DNA from: Lachnospiraceae bacterium
GTDB lineage: Bacteria > Bacillota > Clostridia > Lachnospirales > Lachnospiraceae
Direction: 5' to 3'
Length of the DNA: 9,349 nucleotides
Assembly (NCBI GenBank): GCA_014804285.1
Contig: JAAVAA010000029.1
Span: 47,332 to 56,680, forward strand
The position numbers and the translations under genes were made by a program. The notes beneath the pieces were generated by a model, which made no database searches, was not told the DNA's origin, and saw only the letters and a program-made list of their open reading frames with translations. Each line of letters begins with the position of its first letter. Positions within the stretch are counted from its first letter, which is position 1. Of this stretch, positions 4,857-9,349 are shown one piece after another.

Positions 4857-5706
4857 ACATATCATTTAGCTTAATCCTGTCAATTCCTGAGATATTACGA
4901 GAAGAGATATACATAAAATCATTTTCTATATGTGTACGCCCTGATAACTTTAACGGAGTATTAATTATTTTTATTTTCTCTAATGTATCTTTATTCCAAA
5001 GGGCGATTTCCGAGCAGGGGTAAGAAACTGTTACCAGCATATCTTCACATGTCCCTGCACAAACAAACATTTTCTTGTGAACATTCTTCATTGAAGCCTC
5101 GATTTCAAAGCTTCTCAGACCAATTTTGAAAAGTTTTCCATCATGACTTGCGGCATAGAGTGTTTCTCCATCGGTATACAAGCTACCGATGTTTTTCTTC
5201 CCTAAAACAAGAAGTTTTTCAGTGGAAAGAGTAGATTTATCCAATAGCAGCAATTTTCCGTCTACTGTTCCGCAAATCAAGTATTGATCATATGTTTTAA
5301 TGCTCCACATACTGCTTTCGGAGACAATAAACTCATTTACCAAATACGATTGTTTATCAAGGGTAATAATTTTTCCATTCCGGATGGAACAGTAAATAGT
5401 ATCATTATCAACTGCTATCCCACATATATCAGAGCTTAAGTCATTACCTAATTGCCATTTGCCAAGCAGCTCATAATTCTTTTGGTTTAATACATAGAGC
5501 GTGCAAAAATCATATATATAAATCTGTTCATCATCTGCAATTAGTTTTCTTGACAATCCTTCTTTCTCGAAGACTGTCCTTTGTAAGATAATATCTCGGG
5601 AGTGTTTATCGATTTTAATTAAATCTTTCCCACACATACAGTCAATACACTGTTCTGTAACATTAAAACCGGTAACGGTTCCGCCCAACTCTGCTATGTG
5701 TTCCAT
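4855..5706 (-). CDS. Cytosolic seven-bladed beta-propeller (WD40/PQQ-like) protein, function unknown
   Basis: The 283-residue protein consists of about seven repeats of 35-42 residues. Each has a hydrophobic strand, a short turn with Asp-Gly, Asn-Gly or similar, and a strand ending in LDK, IDK or WNK. Examples are CMCGKDLIKIDKHS (23-36), IYCSIRNGKIITLDKQS (104-120), LICGTVDGKLLLLDKST (143-159), LYAASHDGKLFKIG (183-196) and LVTVSYPCSEIALWNKD (224-240). The pattern predicts a complete seven-bladed propeller with no other domain, signal peptide or membrane anchor. A CIDCMC cluster (Cys20, 23, 25) in blade one is unusual. The ATG at 5706 follows GAGGTGA (5711-5717). I do not recognise a named family; a binding or scaffolding role is only a guess. 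The gene is monocistronic, with its own strong promoter and terminator, divergent from birA. Confidence 0.75.
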   Translation of the reverse strand: MEHIAELGGTVTGFNVTEQCIDCMCGKDLIKIDKHSRDIILQRTVFEKEGLSRKLIADDEQIYIYDFCTLYVLNQKNYELLGKWQLGNDLSSDICGIAVDNDTIYCSIRNGKIITLDKQSYLVNEFIVSESSMWSIKTYDQYLICGTVDGKLLLLDKSTLSTEKLLVLGKKNIGSLYTDGETLYAASHDGKLFKIGLRSFEIEASMKNVHKKMFVCAGTCEDMLVTVSYPCSEIALWNKDTLEKIKIINTPLKLSGRTHIENDFMYISSRNISGIDRIKLNDM

Positions 5707-5740
5707 ATTTTCACCTCGTAAACTTTCAATTTGCGCTCTG

Positions 5741-5769
5741 ATTATATCATGGCTAATTTTCGGTTTCAA
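5741..5769 (-). promoter_or_regulatory. Strong SigA promoter of the beta-propeller gene
   Basis: On the minus strand TTGAAA (5764-5769) and a perfect TATAAT (5741-5746) are 17 bp apart, with a TGA extended -10. The leader would be only about 28 nt. The -35 overlaps the -35 position of the divergent birA promoter. Confidence 0.8.
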
Positions 5770-5784
5770 GTTAATGAAAATATA

Positions 5785-5793
5785 TGTTACAAT
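5785..5793 (+). promoter_or_regulatory. Extended -10 promoter of birA
   Basis: TGTTACAAT (5785-5793) is a TGn-extended -10 with TACAAT one mismatch from consensus. The -35 position (about 5765-5770, TTCAAG) is poor. A start near 5800 gives a leader of about 42 nt. I found no clear biotin operator half-site pair here. Confidence 0.45.
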
Positions 5794-5841
5794 AAAATAA
5801 CTACAATTAGTGATAAGCGGAATTCAAGGACGGTGAAAATC

Positions 5842-6852
5842 ATGACAGTCAAAGAACAGGTGCTTCTGCTTCTGGAGAAGCAGAGGGACAGAGCACTTTC
5901 GGGGGAGGAGCTTGCAGGGCAGCTTTCTGTCACAAGAGCAGCAGTCTGGAAAGCAATCAAATCATTGCAAAAAGACGGTTATGCCATAGAGGCAGTAAAC
6001 AATAAGGGCTACACATTGAAAAAAGCGCCGGATATCCTGTCGGCGGCATACATAGAACAAAATCTGAAAAAGGCGGGATTTGCAATTCCGGTTAAGACAG
6101 AGCGGATTGTCAGTTCCACCAATACAGTATTAAAGCAGTATGTGGTACAGGGACAGGAGTCAGATATGATCCTGCTAGCTGAGGAGCAGAGCGGAGGCAG
6201 GGGAAGAAGGGGACGTTCCTTTTATTCACCGGAAGGAACCGGATTGTATATGAGTCTTCTGCTTCATCCAAAGATGACACCGGAGGAGGCTGCTATGCTG
6301 ACCACGGTTGCGGCAGCGGCGGAAGCGGCAGCCCTGGAGCGGATTTCAAATCTGGATGTAAAGATTAAGTGGGTTAACGATGTCTGGATACGAAACAAAA
6401 AGATTTCCGGCATTTTGACAGAAGGGTCTGTATCCATGGAGGATGGGCATCTGGAATATGCCATTGTGGGAATCGGCATTAATATCTATGAGCCGGAGGG
6501 AGGTTTTCCGGAAGAGATAAAAGATGTGGCAGGAGCGGTATTTACCAATGATATTTCCAGAGAAAATCTCAGGAACCGTATTGCATCGGAGGTGCTTTGT
6601 CAGTTTCTTACTTACTACCGGATGCTTCCGCAAAAAGCGTATCTGGAAGAATATCGGAAACGATCCATTGCTATCGGGAAGCAGGTGAAGATTATTCAAC
6701 CGGAGGGAGCTAAAATTCCGGAAACCGAAAACGGCGCGTCAAGGGAACATGCGTTGGTGATCGGTATTGATGATCAGTGTCATTTACAGGTTCAATATGA
6801 TGACGGAACCAGAGAAAGTCTTTCCAACGGAGAAATCAGTATTAAGCTATAG
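5842..6852 (+). CDS. birA: Bifunctional biotin-[acetyl-CoA-carboxylase] ligase / biotin repressor BirA
   Basis: The 336-residue protein joins biotin, through biotinyl-AMP, to the lysine of biotin carboxyl carrier proteins, and its N-terminal domain suggests it also represses biotin genes. Residues 1-60 form a winged helix-turn-helix (LSGEELAGQLSVTRAAVWKA, 19-38, and NNKGYTL wing). The catalytic domain has the biotin-binding SSTNT (91-95), the ligase loop GGRGRRGR (118-125), KWVNDVW (176-182), KISGILTE (187-194) and GIGIN (210-214). A small C-terminal SH3-like domain (about 278-336) ends the protein. KWVND has Val where most homologues have Pro, and the C-terminal domain holds a loop rich in charged residues near 288-303. 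The ATG at 5842 follows AAGGACGGTGA (5826-5836); upstream in-frame codons lack a site. No biotin synthesis or uptake genes are adjacent. Confidence 0.95.
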   Translation: MTVKEQVLLLLEKQRDRALSGEELAGQLSVTRAAVWKAIKSLQKDGYAIEAVNNKGYTLKKAPDILSAAYIEQNLKKAGFAIPVKTERIVSSTNTVLKQYVVQGQESDMILLAEEQSGGRGRRGRSFYSPEGTGLYMSLLLHPKMTPEEAAMLTTVAAAAEAAALERISNLDVKIKWVNDVWIRNKKISGILTEGSVSMEDGHLEYAIVGIGINIYEPEGGFPEEIKDVAGAVFTNDISRENLRNRIASEVLCQFLTYYRMLPQKAYLEEYRKRSIAIGKQVKIIQPEGAKIPETENGASREHALVIGIDDQCHLQVQYDDGTRESLSNGEISIKL

Positions 6853-6866
6853 GATTTCCCGGGGAA

Positions 6867-8138
6867 CTATTTTCTCAGGAAAAAGAGGCAGCAGATTCCG
6901 AGGATGCTCTGAACGGCAGGGATGGTGTACCATACACCGTTCAGTCCCAGAAACAGCGGCAGGATAAATACCAGTGCTAATGTCAGCAGAATTTCCCCAT
7001 AAACTAAAATCGTGGAGCGGACTACCTTGTGGGTGGCATAGAGATAGGAAACTGCCGGTTTGGTCAGACCATAGAGTGCCATGATCAGGGAAAAGGCAGG
7101 AGTGGCGTAGACGATGTACCGGGCGGCAGTTCCGGAAGTACCATAGAGCACGGGAATGAGATCCCGCGACAGGAAAAAGACTACAGCGCCTGCAATACCG
7201 AAGCTGATTCCAAGAAGAAAAGTCCATTTGGCGTAGGTTTTTAATAATTTTTGGTCACCGCTTCCTTTACTTAAGGAGAACAGAGGCTGGCTTCCGTCAC
7301 CGATGCCCTGCACCAGAAGTTCCATAAAGGAAATGATATATGCAAGAACTGCATAAGCGCTTACCGCCTCTTCGCCGCCATATTTCAAGGCCTGTAGGTT
7401 CATGAAAATAATGGTGATGGAAGGAAGATAAGTAAGTCCGAAGGGGGAGAGTGCAACCCGGAGAATGGACTTAATGATTGTAAAATCCGGTTTCAGCTGA
7501 GAGAGAGGGATTCGGTGCTTCTTCTGCATAAAGAAGGCTCCGCACATCAGCAAAGTGAGAATCTGACCGAAAACGGTAGCCAGAGCGGCACCCTTGATAC
7601 CCAGATGAAGTGCGATGACCAAATAATAATCCAGTAGAATGTTCGTGATGCATCCAATTGCCATTGAGCACATGGCGTAAAAGGAGGCACCGTGATTGCG
7701 CATAAGGGGCACCATTCCGGTAGCAAAAACCTGGATAATGCCTCCGATCAGGATGTAGCGCAGGTAGGTAAGTGCAATGGAAAGAATTTCACCTTTTGCA
7801 CCCAGAAGAACCAACAGCGGCCTGCCGGACAGGAGAAGGATCAGGGTAAGAAGTACGGAACCGGCAAAGAGCAGAAAGAAAGCATTTCCCTCAGCGAGAA
7901 GTGCTTTTTTTGTATTTCCGGCACCGTTGTTTATGGAAACCACAACGGAGGCACCCATGCCGATGCCGGTGCCAAGGGAAATGATCAGTGCCACTAAGGG
8001 CCATGCAATGTTGATGGCGGCAAGTCCGGGATCCCCCATGGCTCTGCCTACAAAAATCCCATCCACGATAGAATAAATTCCGGTCAGAAGAAAGGAAAGC
8101 ATGGAAGGGAAAATATATCTCATGTATTTTTTGCGCAT
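6867..8138 (-). CDS. MATE family efflux transporter
   Basis: The 423-residue membrane protein has about twelve hydrophobic segments in two six-helix halves and fits multidrug and toxin extrusion (MATE) transporters, which export cationic drugs or metabolites in exchange for Na+ or H+. Landmarks are the first helix running into IYSIVDGIFVGRAMG (21-35), GIGMGASVVVSINNGAG (58-74), VPLMRNHGAS (about 143-152), the helix with NILLDYYLV and GIKGAALATV, and in the second half ELLVQGIGDGSQPLFS. It is slightly short, mainly because the N terminus begins directly at helix one. The ATG at 8138 follows GAGG (8147-8150). It lies 29 bp after the AGCS symporter and is probably co-transcribed with it. Its stop is 14 bp from the birA stop on the other strand. 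The substrate is unknown. Confidence 0.92.
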   Translation of the reverse strand: MRKKYMRYIFPSMLSFLLTGIYSIVDGIFVGRAMGDPGLAAINIAWPLVALIISLGTGIGMGASVVVSINNGAGNTKKALLAEGNAFFLLFAGSVLLTLILLLSGRPLLVLLGAKGEILSIALTYLRYILIGGIIQVFATGMVPLMRNHGASFYAMCSMAIGCITNILLDYYLVIALHLGIKGAALATVFGQILTLLMCGAFFMQKKHRIPLSQLKPDFTIIKSILRVALSPFGLTYLPSITIIFMNLQALKYGGEEAVSAYAVLAYIISFMELLVQGIGDGSQPLFSLSKGSGDQKLLKTYAKWTFLLGISFGIAGAVVFFLSRDLIPVLYGTSGTAARYIVYATPAFSLIMALYGLTKPAVSYLYATHKVVRSTILVYGEILLTLALVFILPLFLGLNGVWYTIPAVQSILGICCLFFLRK

Positions 8139-8167
8139 ATTGGTATCCTCACACCCATCATACCTGC

Positions 8168-9349
8168 TTATGCCGGATTTTGCAAATAATTCTGCAAAAG
8201 AAACAGGGCAGCCACATTAGGGAGGATCATAAATGCGTTGATCAGGTCTGTGCATTCCCATACCAGATTTAAGGGAAGCACAGCTCCGATATAAATCATT
8301 ACAATATAGGCAATCTTATAGATATTGATGCCCCGGTTCCCAGTCACATAGCGATATGCCTGTTCGCCAAGGTAAGACCATCCGATCAGGGTGGTAATGG
8401 CAAATGCCACAAGACATAATGAGAGAAACACGTTTCCCAGAACCGGCAGGTAGGAAAATGCGGCATCGGTCAATCCTGCTTCGTTGACACCTTCTATGGA
8501 AGCGGGGTGAAGCATCATATTCGTGACAATAACCAGACCGCTTAACAGACACATGACTACCGTATCCCAAAACACAGCCGTCATGGAAACTAAGGCCTGA
8601 TAGGCGGGATTACAGGTATCAGAGGCGGCGGCAGCGATAGCGGAGGTGCCGATACCGGCCTCATTGGTGAACAGTCCTCTGGCAATTCCGTAGCGTGCCG
8701 TAAGCATCAGGGAAGATCCCACAGCGCCTCCCAAGGCAGCGCGCGGGGCTAGCGCATGTGTAACGATTAGCCGGATAGCAGGAAAAAAGGCCTCTCGGTT
8801 CAGGAAGAGCAGGAATATACAGCTTCCGGTATAGAGAACGGCAAGAAAAGGAACCAGTTTCATGCATACATTTCCGATAGAACGGACACCGCCAATGATC
8901 ACCAGACCTGCAAGCACTGCTGCGGCTATCCCGGCAATATGGGGATTTAATCCAAAGCTTGTGGTGGTGGTCTGAGTGATGGAATTTGACTGGGTGGTAC
9001 AACCGACACCGAAGGCAGCAGTCAAAGTCAGCAGTGCATAAAGCTTCCCAATAAAAGGGTTATGTAAACCATTATGCCATACGTACATGGGACCGCCCTG
9101 ATAGATCCCCTCTTTGTCGCGGCTGCGGAAGCGAACGCTTAAAAAGCACTCTGCATAGGCGGTTGCCATGCCCAAAATACCGGTGACCCAACACCAGAAG
9201 ATTGCGCCGGGACCGCCTAAGGCAACAGCAGTGGACACGCCGATGATATTTCCCGTTCCCAGAGTGGCTGCAAGGGTGGTAGACAGGGTGGCAAAGACAG
9301 AAAGATTTTGGCCGTTTTTATTGGAAGAAGGTGTTATGGATAATTTGAT
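8168..9349 (-). CDS. AGCS family alanine/glycine:cation symporter (N terminus outside window)
   Basis: The reading frame is open to the window edge; the 393 visible residues begin IKLSITPSSNKNGQN. A GTG at 9238 is internal and not the start, because the codons before it encode the conserved GTGNIIGVSTAVALGGPGA motif. Other AGCS landmarks are YQGGPMYVWHNG, the TARYGIARGLFTNEAGIGTSAIAAA region, and SMTAVFWDTVVMCLLSG. These proteins import alanine, glycine or related small amino acids with Na+ or H+. About 60 N-terminal residues, including the first membrane helices, are expected beyond the edge. About nine membrane segments remain. The stop at 8168-8170 is 29 bp before the MATE start, which suggests an operon. 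The family is clear; the exact amino acid is not. Confidence 0.92.
   Translation of the reverse strand: MKLSITPSSNKNGQNLSVFATLSTTLAATLGTGNIIGVSTAVALGGPGAIFWCWVTGILGMATAYAECFLSVRFRSRDKEGIYQGGPMYVWHNGLHNPFIGKLYALLTLTAAFGVGCTTQSNSITQTTTTSFGLNPHIAGIAAAVLAGLVIIGGVRSIGNVCMKLVPFLAVLYTGSCIFLLFLNREAFFPAIRLIVTHALAPRAALGGAVGSSLMLTARYGIARGLFTNEAGIGTSAIAAAASDTCNPAYQALVSMTAVFWDTVVMCLLSGLVIVTNMMLHPASIEGVNEAGLTDAAFSYLPVLGNVFLSLCLVAFAITTLIGWSYLGEQAYRYVTGNRGINIYKIAYIVMIYIGAVLPLNLVWECTDLINAFMILPNVAALFLLQNYLQNPA

Noticed and set aside
5755..5830. Biotin operator in front of birA
   Set aside because: A TTGTAAC-like half-site exists on the minus strand, but the second half-site and spacing do not fit.
6264..6699. 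Minus-strand frames inside birA, and similar frames inside the MATE and AGCS genes
   Set aside because: Shadows of well-recognised genes without their own start signals.

Overview
The window looks like a chromosomal segment from a low-to-mid GC Gram-positive of the class Clostridia, most likely a Lachnospiraceae-type gut anaerobe. The basis is strong AGGAGG-type ribosome binding sites, SigA-type promoters, and gene families common in that group: a Rpn/PD-(D/E)XK protein with a GIEEGQKEG tail, a DegV protein, an orphan ECF S component, LicD, a two-domain BirA, a MATE exporter and an AGCS symporter. No rRNA, tRNA, CRISPR array or intact insertion sequence is visible. Family calls are from recognition of motifs, not from a search.

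Layout from left to right. Bases 1-94 (minus) hold the first 31 codons of a radical SAM protein with an intact CX3CX2C motif, cut off by the window edge. It is divergent from a Rpn-family nuclease gene (341-1300, plus), and the two promoters carry the same 12-bp extended -10 sequence in inverted orientation. Inside the 3' end of the Rpn gene lies a very strong ribosome binding site and an in-frame ATG that would make a separate 70-residue C-terminal protein. This matches the intragenic antitoxin arrangement reported for rpn genes.

Bases 1301-1939 contain no credible gene. They hold two back-to-back giant imperfect palindromes (about 1308-1595 and 1653-1930), each folding over almost its whole length and sharing a GTTTAGNNGAGG-like end. 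They may be snap-back MITE-like elements or large structured RNAs.

Next on the minus strand come an orphan ECF transporter S component (1940-2470) and, upstream of it, a DegV/FakB-type fatty-acid-binding protein (2713-3555). The S-component gene has its own promoter and a short leader that can fold into a three-way junction sequestering the ribosome binding site, so it may be a translational riboswitch-like element. A LicD-family phosphotransferase (3851-4756, plus) is divergent from degV. It converges on a cytosolic seven-bladed beta-propeller protein of unknown role (4855-5706, minus), which ends in a strong terminator hairpin.

The propeller gene is divergent from birA (5842-6852, plus; biotin-protein ligase and repressor), with promoters that overlap at their -35 positions. 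birA converges, with 14 bp between the stop codons, on a minus-strand pair: an AGCS amino acid:cation symporter (runs off the right edge, 8168-9349) followed after 29 bp by a MATE exporter (6867-8138).

The window is mostly ordinary housekeeping and transport genes. The unusual part is the left third, with the Rpn gene, its internal gene and the two palindromes, together with the S-component leader.
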